64,000 nucleotides of DNA. It comes from Anaerobacillus isosaccharinicus. Lineage in GTDB: Bacteria > Bacillota > Bacilli > Bacillales > Anaerobacillaceae. The stretch is from contig NZ_CP063356.1 of NCBI RefSeq assembly GCF_001866075.3, positions 3,152,164-3,216,163 on the forward strand, written 5' to 3'. How positions within the stretch are numbered: position 1 is the first letter of the stretch; every line of letters starts with the position of its first letter. Shown here in pieces: positions 15,242 to 24,010 of this stretch. The notes beneath the pieces were generated by a model that saw nothing but the letters and a program-made list of their open reading frames with translations, was not told where the DNA came from and made no database searches. The translations under genes were made by a program, and so were the position numbers.

Positions 15242-16255
15242 ATGGCTAATATTAATGATGTAGCAAAATTAGCGGGAGTTTCTAAAAGTTCTGTTTCGAG
15301 AGTTATTAATGGAAATTTTGAACATATGTCTGACAATACCAAAAATAAAATTCTAAGAGCTATGAAAGAATTGGAGTATTCACCAAACACATTAGCTCAA
15401 AGCTTGAAGAAGAAGACAACAAAAACAATAGGTATTATTTTGTCGGATATATCAAATCCATTTTGGTCCGAAGTTTTAAAAGGCGTACAAAAAGAATGTA
15501 TGCGTATGGGATATGGCTTAATGGTTAGCAGTTCTGGAGAGAAGGAACAAATTGAGAAAGAAAATATTTTAACTTTAAGAAATAAACAAGTAGATGGATT
15601 GATTATAAATACTACTGGTAAAAATACTGATTTGTTTAACAGTCTGATCAATGAAAAATATCCATTTGTATTTTTAGATCGCTCTACTGACATTTCAAAT
15701 ATTGATACGGTTATAGTAAATAATATCTTAGGAGCAAAAATGTCAACACAGTACTTAATTGATCAAGGTCACAGAAATATAGGGATTCTTTTGTACCCGC
15801 TTGAAAACAAAAGTCCTAGAATAGATAGATTGGAAGGTTATAAAGAGGCTTTAAAAATAAACGGTATTCAAATTAATCATGATTTAATTAAGATTTGTGA
15901 AGACCAAAATGGTAGTGGAGTGGAAGCAACTAAAGAAATGTTAGCATTACCTACTCGTCCAACTGCTATTTTTTCAACAAATACAATTTTAAATTTAGAA
16001 GTAATTATGGGGGTAAAAAAAGCGGGGCTCAAATTGCCAGAAGATGTATCACTTATTGGATATGATGATTATCCATGGGTTCCGCTTTTGGATCCACCTT
16101 TAACTACAGTATCACAACCTGCTTTTGAAATGGGGGTGAAATCCACAGCACTTTTAATTAAAAAGATGAAACAAAAAAAACAAATCAAACCAAAGATTAT
16201 TCAATTAGAACCAGAGTTAATGATTCGTAGTTCTTGTTTACCGCCATTAAAGTAG
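15242..16255 (+). CDS. LacI-family transcriptional regulator
   Basis: A 337-residue LacI/GalR regulator. The N-terminal headpiece INDVAKLAGVSKSSVSRVING is canonical, followed by the hinge YSPNTLAQSLKKKTTKTIGII and a periplasmic-binding-like effector domain (ISNPFWSEVLKGV, TAIFSTNTILNLEVI, SLIGYDDYPWVPLLDPPLTTV). It should bind the CCGG-centred operators at 15197 and 23265 and release them on binding a pathway metabolite. It starts 15 bp after operator copy 1, with GGAGGTGG before the ATG. It heads the module. Confidence 0.92.
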   Translation: MANINDVAKLAGVSKSSVSRVINGNFEHMSDNTKNKILRAMKELEYSPNTLAQSLKKKTTKTIGIILSDISNPFWSEVLKGVQKECMRMGYGLMVSSSGEKEQIEKENILTLRNKQVDGLIINTTGKNTDLFNSLINEKYPFVFLDRSTDISNIDTVIVNNILGAKMSTQYLIDQGHRNIGILLYPLENKSPRIDRLEGYKEALKINGIQINHDLIKICEDQNGSGVEATKEMLALPTRPTAIFSTNTILNLEVIMGVKKAGLKLPEDVSLIGYDDYPWVPLLDPPLTTVSQPAFEMGVKSTALLIKKMKQKKQIKPKIIQLEPELMIRSSCLPPLK

Positions 16256-16357
16256 AAAACAAAAAAAAGGCTTGTGAGATGGATGTTCTGTAGACATCAA
16301 AAATCACAAACCAAAAGAAAAAACATTTCAATTTATTTTACACTAGGGGGATTAAAT

Positions 16358-17383
16358 ATGCAAAAATCTAAATTTTTTCTAATAGCAATTGTATCAATTG
16401 TAGTTTCGTTAATTATAGGTTGTTCTCAGGCAACATCAAATGAAAATAACCAAAGCTCAGGAAATAACAACCAAGAAGAGATTATGCTGCGATTAGGGCA
16501 TGGTACTGCTACTACTTCACTTTATCATGCAGGTGCTGAGAAGTTTAAAGAACTCTTAGAAGAAAAGACTAATGGAAGAGTAAAGGTTCAAATCTTTTCT
16601 GATGGACAATTAGGACATGATAGAGAACTAATTGACGCTATGGGATTAGGATCTATGGATATGGGAATGGTTGGTCTAGAACCGGTTGCAAGATTGGCTG
16701 AGAAACTGCAGGTAATAAATTTACCTTATCTATTTACAGATCGTGAAACAGCTTATTCTGTATTAGATGGAGAGATTGGTAGAGAAATGGTGCAAGAACT
16801 TCCTGAAAAGAGTGGGATTCGAGTTTTAGATTACTATGAAAATGGATTTAGACATATTTCAAACTCGAAAGGTGAAATCAATAGTATCGAGGATTTAAGT
16901 AGATTAGCTATTCGTACTCCTGAAAGTCCGGTTTCACTTGCTATTTTCAAAGCTTTAGGTGCAAATCCAACTCCAATGTCATTTGGAGAACTATATACTG
17001 CTCTTCAACAAGGTACAGTTGATGGCCAAGAAAATCCTGTTTCGTTATTTTACACTACTAAATTCTTTGAAGTTCAAGGTCATCTTGCATTGTCTAAACA
17101 TATGTACTCACCAATGATGCTAGTAATTAGCGAACAAAAATGGGCAGGTTTACCTGAGGAAATTAGAGCGGCAGTTATAGAGGCAAGTGCAGAAGCAAGA
17201 GACTATGAAAGATTATTAAGCCAGCAACAAGAGGTAGAGTATTTTGAGAAAGTATTAGAAAATGGAGTTACAATCACAGAACCAGCTTTAGAACCATTTA
17301 TTGAAGCAACAAGAGTTGTTCACCAAGAGTTTGAAGCTGAGTTCCCGGAGTTTTATCAAAGATTACTAGAAGCAATTAACTAA
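16358..17383 (+). CDS. dctP: TRAP transporter solute-binding lipoprotein (DctP family)
   Basis: A 341-residue extracytoplasmic receptor. The signal peptide ends in the lipobox LIIGC (Cys near residue 20), so it is anchored as a lipoprotein. The DctP body has LRLGHGTATTSLYHAGAEKFKE, the conserved arginine region SIEDLSRLAIRTPESP (carboxylate-binding Arg), and FGELYTALQQGTVDGQENPV. Ligands of this family are organic or sugar acids. ATG 16358 follows AGGGGG; longer frames upstream lack a ribosome binding site. It is followed by dctQ and dctM. Confidence 0.92.
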   Translation: MQKSKFFLIAIVSIVVSLIIGCSQATSNENNQSSGNNNQEEIMLRLGHGTATTSLYHAGAEKFKELLEEKTNGRVKVQIFSDGQLGHDRELIDAMGLGSMDMGMVGLEPVARLAEKLQVINLPYLFTDRETAYSVLDGEIGREMVQELPEKSGIRVLDYYENGFRHISNSKGEINSIEDLSRLAIRTPESPVSLAIFKALGANPTPMSFGELYTALQQGTVDGQENPVSLFYTTKFFEVQGHLALSKHMYSPMMLVISEQKWAGLPEEIRAAVIEASAEARDYERLLSQQQEVEYFEKVLENGVTITEPALEPFIEATRVVHQEFEAEFPEFYQRLLEAIN

Positions 17384-17387
17384 AATA

Positions 17388-17406
17388 TGGGGCTTATATA
17401 GCCCCA
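17388..17406 (+). promoter_or_regulatory. Intercistronic hairpin between dctP and dctQ
   Basis: Perfect TGGGGCT/AGCCCCA stem with a TATAT loop directly after the dctP stop, without a strong T run. Such structures stabilise the binding-protein message or partly terminate, giving more receptor than membrane subunits. Confidence 0.6.
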
Positions 17407-17496
17407 ATTTATTCCATATATTTTTTAAAACATTAAATGTTTTAAAAGTGTATATGAGATAGAAGTCTTTATGTCACATAAAGAGGGGTTTTAATT

Positions 17497-18054
17497 ATGA
17501 AAGTGGTTAAGTTGATAGATAAATATATAGAGGAATTTCTATTAGTTATATTATCAATTATTATGGTTACCTTTATTGGTTTGCAGGTTTTTATGAGATT
17601 TGTTATAGGTTCATCATTGCCGTATTCTGAGGAACTTGCTAGGTATTGTTTTATTTGGATGGTTTATATAGGGATTAGCTATGGGGTAAAAAGGCAGCGT
17701 CATATAAAGGTTGAAGTTTTAGTAATGTTTTTGAAAGATAGAGGGAAAATTTTATTAAACGTTATTTCCAATCTATTCTTTTTGGCATTTGCAATTTTTG
17801 TTGTTATTTACGGTTATGATGTATCGCAAAGACTTTTTCAATTTGGCCAGAAAGCTGCCTCAATGAATATTCCAATGGGTTTTGTCTATATGGCAGCTCC
17901 AATAGGTATGGGGTTAACTGCCATTCGTATCCTTCAGCAACTGACTATTCAAATTAAAGCATTATTAGGTGTTGGGGATTTTCAGGTAAAAACTGAGCAA
18001 GAGCTAATTCTCGAAGAAGCAATGAAATCGGATAGCAAAGGAGGAGAAAAATGA
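17497..18054 (+). CDS. dctQ: TRAP transporter small membrane subunit (DctQ)
   Basis: A 185-residue protein with four predicted membrane helices (about residues 13-35, 48-65, 85-107, 125-150). Family motifs include QVFMRFVIGSSLPYSEELARYCFIWMVYIG. It pairs with DctM to form the membrane part of the Na+-driven TRAP transporter. GAGGGG precedes ATG 17497. The stop overlaps the dctM start by 4 bp (ATGA), so the two are translationally coupled. Confidence 0.9.
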   Translation: MKVVKLIDKYIEEFLLVILSIIMVTFIGLQVFMRFVIGSSLPYSEELARYCFIWMVYIGISYGVKRQRHIKVEVLVMFLKDRGKILLNVISNLFFLAFAIFVVIYGYDVSQRLFQFGQKAASMNIPMGFVYMAAPIGMGLTAIRILQQLTIQIKALLGVGDFQVKTEQELILEEAMKSDSKGGEK

Positions 18055-19322
18055 CTTCTTTAATCCTTTTTGGAAGCCTAACTTTGTTTTTATTGCTAAG
18101 TATTCCTATTGGTATATCGATAGGTTTAGCATCTTTAATAACAATATTATATTCAAATGTTATTCCTTTGGAGTTCATAGTACAAGGTTTAGTTACTTCA
18201 GTAGATTCATTTCCACTCATGGCAGTACCTTTCTTTATTCTAGCAGGTGAAATCATGGGAAAAGGTGGAATATCAGAGCGTTTATTTCGTGTAGCTAATT
18301 CGATAGTTGGTAATGTAACAGGAGGTTTTGCAATTGCAACCATTTTCACATGTATGTTTTTTGCAGCTATTTCCGGTTCTGGACCTGCTACGGTAGCTGC
18401 GATCGGGGGAATTATGATCCCCGCAATGGTTCGTCAAGGCTATGATATAAAATTTGCTACAGCGTTGGTTGCGGCAGCGGGTTCAATTGGTGTAATTATT
18501 CCCCCAAGTATACCTATGGTTATTTATGGTGTTACAGGAAGTGTATCGATTGGTGATATGTTTATAGCTGGAATTATTCCCGGGATTATAATTGGGTTTG
18601 GTCTAATATTATACGCCTACTATTATTCCAAGAAAAAAGGTTATAAAGGTACTGGAGTTAAGCCCACTCTAAAAAACTTTGGAAAAGAAGTATGGTCAGC
18701 AAAATGGGCTTTATTAGTTCCATTTATAATTTTAGGAGGAATTTACGGTGGCATTTTTACCCCGACGGAAGCAGCTGTAGTTGCTGTTATATATGGATTA
18801 ATAGCTGGGGTTTTTATATATCGTGAATTAAAGTTTAAAGAAATACCTAGAGTAATGATAGATGCTGCATTAACTACAGCCACTGTTTTAATTATTGTAG
18901 GTACTGCAACTACCTTTGGTCGTTTATTGAATTTGGAACAAATACCGAGAAAAATTGCAGATAGTCTTTTAACAATATCTGATAATAAATTTGTCATAAT
19001 ACTGTTGATTTTAGTTTTGCTATTAATTGTAGGATGTTTTATGGAAACTATAGCCTCAATCATTATATTAACCCCAATTCTATTACCAATAGGAATTAGT
19101 TTGGGTTATGATCCTATTCATTTTGGTGTTTTAATGATTACTGGTTTAGCAATAGGGTTTATCACTCCACCATTAGGTGTTAACCTCTTTGTAGGTTCGG
19201 GGATATCTGGAGTTTCCATCGAGGCACTTTCAAAAGCAATATTTCCGTTTTTCTTAGTAATGGTACTTATATTAGTATTAATTAGTTTTATCCCGCAGAT
19301 TTCTCTCTTCCTAGTAAATTAA
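18051..19322 (+). CDS. dctM: TRAP transporter large permease subunit (DctM)
   Basis: A 423-residue, highly hydrophobic permease with about 11-12 membrane segments. Conserved DctM stretches: SFPLMAVPFFILAGEIMGKGGISERL, AAISGSGPATVAAIGGIMIPAM, AAGSIGVIIPPSIPMVIYG, FTPTEAAVVAVIYGLI and IGFITPPLGVNLFVGSGI. It is the transport channel working with DctP and DctQ. Its length equals the family norm and no defect is visible. Confidence 0.95.
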   Translation: MTSLILFGSLTLFLLLSIPIGISIGLASLITILYSNVIPLEFIVQGLVTSVDSFPLMAVPFFILAGEIMGKGGISERLFRVANSIVGNVTGGFAIATIFTCMFFAAISGSGPATVAAIGGIMIPAMVRQGYDIKFATALVAAAGSIGVIIPPSIPMVIYGVTGSVSIGDMFIAGIIPGIIIGFGLILYAYYYSKKKGYKGTGVKPTLKNFGKEVWSAKWALLVPFIILGGIYGGIFTPTEAAVVAVIYGLIAGVFIYRELKFKEIPRVMIDAALTTATVLIIVGTATTFGRLLNLEQIPRKIADSLLTISDNKFVIILLILVLLLIVGCFMETIASIIILTPILLPIGISLGYDPIHFGVLMITGLAIGFITPPLGVNLFVGSGISGVSIEALSKAIFPFFLVMVLILVLISFIPQISLFLVN

Positions 19323-19520
19323 TAGGGAATTATTCCTGAACCCTTTAAAATTTCTTAGAGAGTATAAGGTTATAATTCATCTTGGAGAAATTCCATAGGT
19401 AGAAAACGTTTGTTATCGTATTGTTTTATATAACTTCTTGAGTTTTTTGCTCATTGTAACGCCATACCACAAAGTACTTTAGTGTAGCTACCATTTTTGC
19501 ACTAGATAAGGAGATTTGTT
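19323..19520. other. Intergenic gap after dctM
   Basis: About 200 bp. It contains AGAAAACGTTTGTT (19401-19414), a partial match to cre, and no clear terminator. It could hold an internal promoter for the enzyme genes. Confidence 0.3.
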
Positions 19521-20573
19521 ATGCAAATTAAATCAGAACACTTAAAATCTTTTGTTAGTGAAATTTTTAAATCTGTTGGTTTAACACAACAGAATAGTGA
19601 AATTGTCGCTGATAGCTTAGTTTCGGCAAACCTTCGTGGGGTAGACTCCCATGGAGTAACTAGGATTCCAATTTACGTAAAACGACTTAGATCAGGTGCT
19701 GTTAATCCTAATCCTAATGTGAAAATCATTGAAGAAAGTGATGCAACACTTTTGCTAGATGGCGATAATGGAATGGGGCAAATAGTTGGAACTAAAGCAA
19801 TAGAGTTAGGGGTCAAAAAGGCTAAACAAAATGGGGCAGTTTACATTGGTGTTAAACACTCTACTCATTTTGGAACTGGTGCATATTTTATTGAACAAGC
19901 AATAAAATATGATCTAATTGCCTATGCAATGTCAAATGCACCTTCAACTATGGCACCTTGGGGTGGATTTCAACCTTATTTTGGTACAAATCCATATGCA
20001 TTTGGTATACCTGCTGGGAAAAATAAACCTATAATTTTTGATATGGCAACAAGTGTTGTTGCAAGGGGGAAAATTATTTCCTCTGAAGCAAAAGGAGAAG
20101 ATATTCCTTTAGGATGGGCAATTGATAAATATGGTCGTCCAACAACAAATGCAAAAGAAGCATTAGAAGGCTCGGTTTTGCCATTTGGAGGCCCTAAAGG
20201 CTATGCTATTTCATTAATGATTGACGTAATGAGTGGGGTCTTGACCGGTGCTGGATTTGGCCCACACGTAAATAATATCTATGGTGATTTTGACAAGTCG
20301 CAAAATGTTGGTCATTTCTTTCAACTAATAGATATTAATCGTTTTATGTCTCCGGATCAATTTAAAGAGAGAGTTGACATGATGATTGACGAGATCAAAA
20401 CTGCACCAAAAGCTGAAGGTGTTGAAGAGATACTCTTACCGGGTGAAATAGAACTAAATATAGAAAAAGATAGACTTCAAAATGGAATTAACCTTGGTCG
20501 GGAGGTGTATGAATCTATTAAAGAGGTAGGACTAGAGGTTGGAGTAGATATAGAAACCTATCAAACACTTTAA
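19521..20573 (+). CDS. Malate/L-lactate (Ldh2)-family dehydrogenase
   Basis: A 350-residue NAD(P)-dependent 2-hydroxyacid dehydrogenase of the Ldh2/MDG2 family (malate, ureidoglycolate, sulfolactate and 2,3-diketogulonate reductases). Family signatures: ANLRGVDSHGVTRIPIYVKRL with the catalytic His, HSTHFGTGAYFIEQA, GTNPYAFGIPAG, and FGGPKGYAISLMIDVMSGVLTGAGFG. It likely interconverts a 2-hydroxy acid and the 2-keto acid. It has its own AGGAG before ATG 19521. The substrate cannot be fixed from sequence, but context points to a sugar-acid-like compound. Confidence 0.9.
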   Translation: MQIKSEHLKSFVSEIFKSVGLTQQNSEIVADSLVSANLRGVDSHGVTRIPIYVKRLRSGAVNPNPNVKIIEESDATLLLDGDNGMGQIVGTKAIELGVKKAKQNGAVYIGVKHSTHFGTGAYFIEQAIKYDLIAYAMSNAPSTMAPWGGFQPYFGTNPYAFGIPAGKNKPIIFDMATSVVARGKIISSEAKGEDIPLGWAIDKYGRPTTNAKEALEGSVLPFGGPKGYAISLMIDVMSGVLTGAGFGPHVNNIYGDFDKSQNVGHFFQLIDINRFMSPDQFKERVDMMIDEIKTAPKAEGVEEILLPGEIELNIEKDRLQNGINLGREVYESIKEVGLEVGVDIETYQTL

Positions 20574-20593
20574 ATTAGGAGAGGTGTAAAAAC

Positions 20594-21757
20594 GTGAATT
20601 TATTAGGCAGAATTTTCAGTTACGAATTACCAACAGAAATTGTATTTGGATTGAATTCGCTACAAAAACTTCCAGAGAAAGTTAAAGAATTGCAAGGTAA
20701 AAGAGTGTTAGTTATCTCTGATCCGGGTGTGAAGGACGCAGGGATATTAGATAAGGTAATAGAATGTCTTGAAGCTAATGAACTAGTTTTTGATACATTT
20801 TGGGATATTGAAAGAGAACCCGATGTAAAGACTATTAAAAAGGCGACAGACAAAGTGAAAGAATTTAATGCTGATGTTATTGTTGGTGTAGGTGGGGGAA
20901 GTGCACTTGATGCTGCAAAGGCAGTTGCAGTTATGGCCAATAACGAAGGTGAAATTATCGATTATGCTGGGTTAAATAAGGTAAAAAAAGCTGCGATCCC
21001 TACAATTTGTATTCCTACAACTTCGGGAACAGGAAGTGAAGTGACTATTTGGACCGTTATTTCTGATAAAGAAAACAATAGGAAATTTGGTATTGGTGGT
21101 AGGGAAGTTGCACCAACTGTTGCTCTATGTGACCCGAATTTAACATTAACTTTACCGGGACCAATGACTGCGGCAACTGGAATTGATGCGCTTACTCATG
21201 CCTTAGAATCTTTTGTTAACAAGGCAACTCAACCAATTTCTGAAGCCCTCTCTCGTGAAAGTATTAGACTTATTTCAAAAAGCCTTCGAAAAGCAGTTCA
21301 TCAAGGAGATAACGTAGAAGCACGTTATGACATGCTACTTGCTAGTACAATTGCTGCTACAGCATTTAACCCGACTAGATTAGGTCTAGCGCATGCATTA
21401 TGTATGCCCCTAGGCGGAAAGTTTAAAGTGCCACATGGGATTGCTAATGCAATCTTACTTCCTCAAGTTATGGAGTTTAACTTAATTGGAAATCTCGAGA
21501 AATTTAAAGAACTAGCAGAAATCTTTGGAGAAAAAACTGAAGGATTATCTTTAATCGAAGCAGCGGAACTTTCAGTTAAAGCAGTTAGAAGATTAAACCA
21601 AGACGTAGGTATTCCTTCAAGTTTAAGAGAGTTTGGAGTAACAGAAAATGATCTTGACTATATTGCCCAAGGTGCAATTGGCAGTGATAATGTACTTGTC
21701 AATCCTCGAAAACCATCAATAGATGATTTAAAAGAAATTGTTAGAAAATCAATATAA
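20594..21757 (+). CDS. Iron-containing (group III) alcohol dehydrogenase
   Basis: A 387-residue Fe-ADH. The nucleotide-binding region holds GVGGGSALDAAKAVAVM, followed by PTTSGTGSEVT. Metal-binding residues lie in GIDALTHALESF and LGLAHALCMPLGGKFKVPHG. It interconverts an alcohol and aldehyde or ketone with NAD(P)H; with the ALDH downstream it could take an alcohol to the acid. Start GTG 20594 is preceded by GGAGAGGTG. It follows the Ldh2 gene by 20 bp. Confidence 0.92.
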   Translation: MNLLGRIFSYELPTEIVFGLNSLQKLPEKVKELQGKRVLVISDPGVKDAGILDKVIECLEANELVFDTFWDIEREPDVKTIKKATDKVKEFNADVIVGVGGGSALDAAKAVAVMANNEGEIIDYAGLNKVKKAAIPTICIPTTSGTGSEVTIWTVISDKENNRKFGIGGREVAPTVALCDPNLTLTLPGPMTAATGIDALTHALESFVNKATQPISEALSRESIRLISKSLRKAVHQGDNVEARYDMLLASTIAATAFNPTRLGLAHALCMPLGGKFKVPHGIANAILLPQVMEFNLIGNLEKFKELAEIFGEKTEGLSLIEAAELSVKAVRRLNQDVGIPSSLREFGVTENDLDYIAQGAIGSDNVLVNPRKPSIDDLKEIVRKSI

Positions 21758-21788
21758 TCTAGAAAAAAATATGAATAGGAGTGGTATT

Positions 21789-23249
21789 GTGAGTATTACA
21801 ACGGAAAATAAAATCTATAAGAATTTTATTAATGGGTCATGGGTAGAAAAAAAAGAAGTTTACGAGGTTACTAACCCGGCAGACAAAAATGAAATAGTAG
21901 GTAAGTTTCCTTTAGCTACTGAGGAAGATGTAAATTTGGCAGTTCAAAGTGCACATAATGCTTTTCAAACATGGAGAAAGGTTCCAGCTTCAGAAAGAGC
22001 ATCTTATATTTATCGTTTTATTGAATTATTAGATCAAAATAAGGAACGACTAGCAAGAGCACTTACACAAGAGCAAGGAAAGCCACTAATTGAATCATTA
22101 ATGGAAGTTACTCGCGGGGTAAGTGAAATGCGTTTTGTAGCAGGGGAAGCTGTCAGACTTGATGGAGTTACATTACCAAGTGATCGTCGAGGAGTTATTA
22201 ATTTGTCTGTACGAGTACCAATTGGTGTAGTAGCAGCAATAACGCCATGGAATTTCCCGGTACTAACACCACTAAGAAAAGTTGTACCTGCACTTGTATG
22301 TGGATGTACGGTTGTATTAAAACCAGCAACAGATTCTCCGCTAACTTCTGTAATCATTACAGAATTATTAGAAGAGGCAGGATTGCCAGCTGGGACAGTT
22401 AACTTAGTACTTGGAAGCGGAAGAAAAGTAGGAGAAGCGCTCGTAAGTCATCCACTAGTGAAGGGAGTTTCGTTTACTGGATCAACACAAGTAGGTCGTA
22501 GTATAAATGAAACTGCTGCTAAAAATTTAACAAAAGTACAATTGGAATTAGGAGGAAATAATCCAGTTGTTGTAGCGGACTATAAAGATTTAAAAAGTGC
22601 AGCTACACAAATTGTAGCTGGTTGTTTCAGTAATGCTGGTCAACGTTGTACGGCTATAAAACGAGTAATTGTTCTAGATAAGCATGCTGATGAGCTCGAA
22701 GGATATATTGTTGAAAAAGTTAAAAACTTTAAAGTAGGTAATGGTTTAAACACAGATACTAATATTGGACCAATTGTTAGTGAAAGTGCAAGGAACACTT
22801 TAAATGATTATATGGAAATTGCAAAAAAAGAAGGTGCTAATATTTTAATTGGCGGACGTAACCTTAACGAAGGAGAGTACGAAAATGGGTACTACTTCGA
22901 GCCGACAGTAATTACAAATGTAACTCCTAATATGGTTATTGCCAAAGAAGAAATTTTTGGACCTGTTTTAACAATAATTAGAGTTTCTTCAATTGAAGAA
23001 GCGATAGAAGTAAGTAATAATACAGAGTACGGGTTAACAGCTTCAGTGTTTACAGATAATATGAATTGGGCTTATCGTTTCATGGAAGACGTAGAATCTG
23101 GAATGATTCATATCAACAACGGAACTGTTAGTGAAGGTCATATGCCATTTGGTGGTGTGAAAAACTCTGGAGTTGGACCATTTTCAATTGGTGGAACAAA
23201 CAAAGACTTTTATACAGAATTAAAAGTTACGTATATTCAACATCAATAA
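21789..23249 (+). CDS. NAD(P)-dependent aldehyde dehydrogenase
   Basis: A 486-residue ALDH. Visible motifs are TPWNFPVLTPLRKVVPALVCG (cofactor site), LELGGNNPVVV (general base Glu), SNAGQRCTAIKR (catalytic Cys) and EEIFGPVLTIIRV. It oxidises an aldehyde, such as a semialdehyde or glycolaldehyde-type compound, to the acid. GTG 21789 is chosen because AGGAGTGG sits just before it; frames further upstream overlap the Fe-ADH gene. A tight operon follows from the 31-bp spacing. Confidence 0.93.
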   Translation: MSITTENKIYKNFINGSWVEKKEVYEVTNPADKNEIVGKFPLATEEDVNLAVQSAHNAFQTWRKVPASERASYIYRFIELLDQNKERLARALTQEQGKPLIESLMEVTRGVSEMRFVAGEAVRLDGVTLPSDRRGVINLSVRVPIGVVAAITPWNFPVLTPLRKVVPALVCGCTVVLKPATDSPLTSVIITELLEEAGLPAGTVNLVLGSGRKVGEALVSHPLVKGVSFTGSTQVGRSINETAAKNLTKVQLELGGNNPVVVADYKDLKSAATQIVAGCFSNAGQRCTAIKRVIVLDKHADELEGYIVEKVKNFKVGNGLNTDTNIGPIVSESARNTLNDYMEIAKKEGANILIGGRNLNEGEYENGYYFEPTVITNVTPNMVIAKEEIFGPVLTIIRVSSIEEAIEVSNNTEYGLTASVFTDNMNWAYRFMEDVESGMIHINNGTVSEGHMPFGGVKNSGVGPFSIGGTNKDFYTELKVTYIQHQ

Positions 23250-23264
23250 AAAATTTTTCGAAAA

Positions 23265-23295
23265 TCTAAAACCGGTTTCAGAAACCGGTTTTAGA
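23265..23295 (+). promoter_or_regulatory. 31-bp double palindromic operator, copy 2
   Basis: Identical to 15197-15227. It lies between the ALDH gene and the RraA-like gene, 33 bp before the latter's start, showing that the module has a second regulated transcription unit starting here. Confidence 0.85.
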
Positions 23296-23327
23296 TTTAA
23301 AACCTTACTAAAAGGAGAGTAATATAT

Positions 23328-24005
23328 ATGGATAATATAGGATTTCGTATTTTTCCACTAGAAAAGAGAGCATCTAAGGAACTGATTGATCAATATCGTA
23401 CATTTGTAACCCCTCATATATCTGATAATATGAACAGATTAAATAGTGTTGATTCTTCTATTCGTCCTATTCATACACATGGAACTTTAGTAGGCTCAGC
23501 TTTTACAGTTAAAACACGCCCTGGTGATAATTTACTTGTTCATAAGGCAATTGATATGGCTGAGCCGGGGGATGTAATAGTAGTAGATGCAGGAGGAGAT
23601 ATTACAAATGCAATAATGGGTGAAATTATGGTTAGGATTGCACAAAAAAACGGAATAGCTGGATTTGTAATAAATGGTGCAATTCGTGATTCTAAGGAAA
23701 TTAGAGAAATGAATTATCCTATGTATGCTAAAGCAGTTAACCATCGTGGTCCATATAAAGATGGCCCAGGAGAAATTAATGTTCCTATCCAGTTAGCAGG
23801 TGTAGTTGTAAATCCAGGTGATATTGTCGTAGCAGATATGGACGGAATAGTAATTGTACCATTAGAAGATGCTGCAGAGATTGAAGAAAGAGTATATGCA
23901 ACTATGGAAATGGAAAAAAAAATGATGGTAGATATAGAGGAAGGCACTATTGACCGAAGTTGGGTCGATGTCTTACTGCGAAAAAAAGGTTGTCAGGGAG
24001 TTTGA
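23328..24005 (+). CDS. RraA-like aldolase/decarboxylase
   Basis: A 225-residue member of the RraA/menG-like fold, which includes 4-hydroxy-4-methyl-2-oxoglutarate aldolase and oxaloacetate decarboxylase. Diagnostic segments are LVGSAFTVKTRPGDNLLVHKAI, GDVIVVDAGGDITNAIMGEIM, GIAGFVINGAIRDSKEI (the Arg-Asp pair that binds substrate and metal) and GDIVVADMDGIVIVP. It likely cleaves a 2-keto acid to pyruvate plus an aldehyde, or decarboxylates. Its position next to glycerate kinase suggests it feeds three-carbon units to the pathway. GGAGAG precedes the ATG. Confidence 0.85.
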   Translation: MDNIGFRIFPLEKRASKELIDQYRTFVTPHISDNMNRLNSVDSSIRPIHTHGTLVGSAFTVKTRPGDNLLVHKAIDMAEPGDVIVVDAGGDITNAIMGEIMVRIAQKNGIAGFVINGAIRDSKEIREMNYPMYAKAVNHRGPYKDGPGEINVPIQLAGVVVNPGDIVVADMDGIVIVPLEDAAEIEERVYATMEMEKKMMVDIEEGTIDRSWVDVLLRKKGCQGV

Positions 24006-24010
24006 AATAT

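Noticed and set aside
19401..19414. Second cre site or LacI operator after dctM
   Set aside because: AGAAAACGTTTGTT matches the cre consensus only in the first half; too weak to call.
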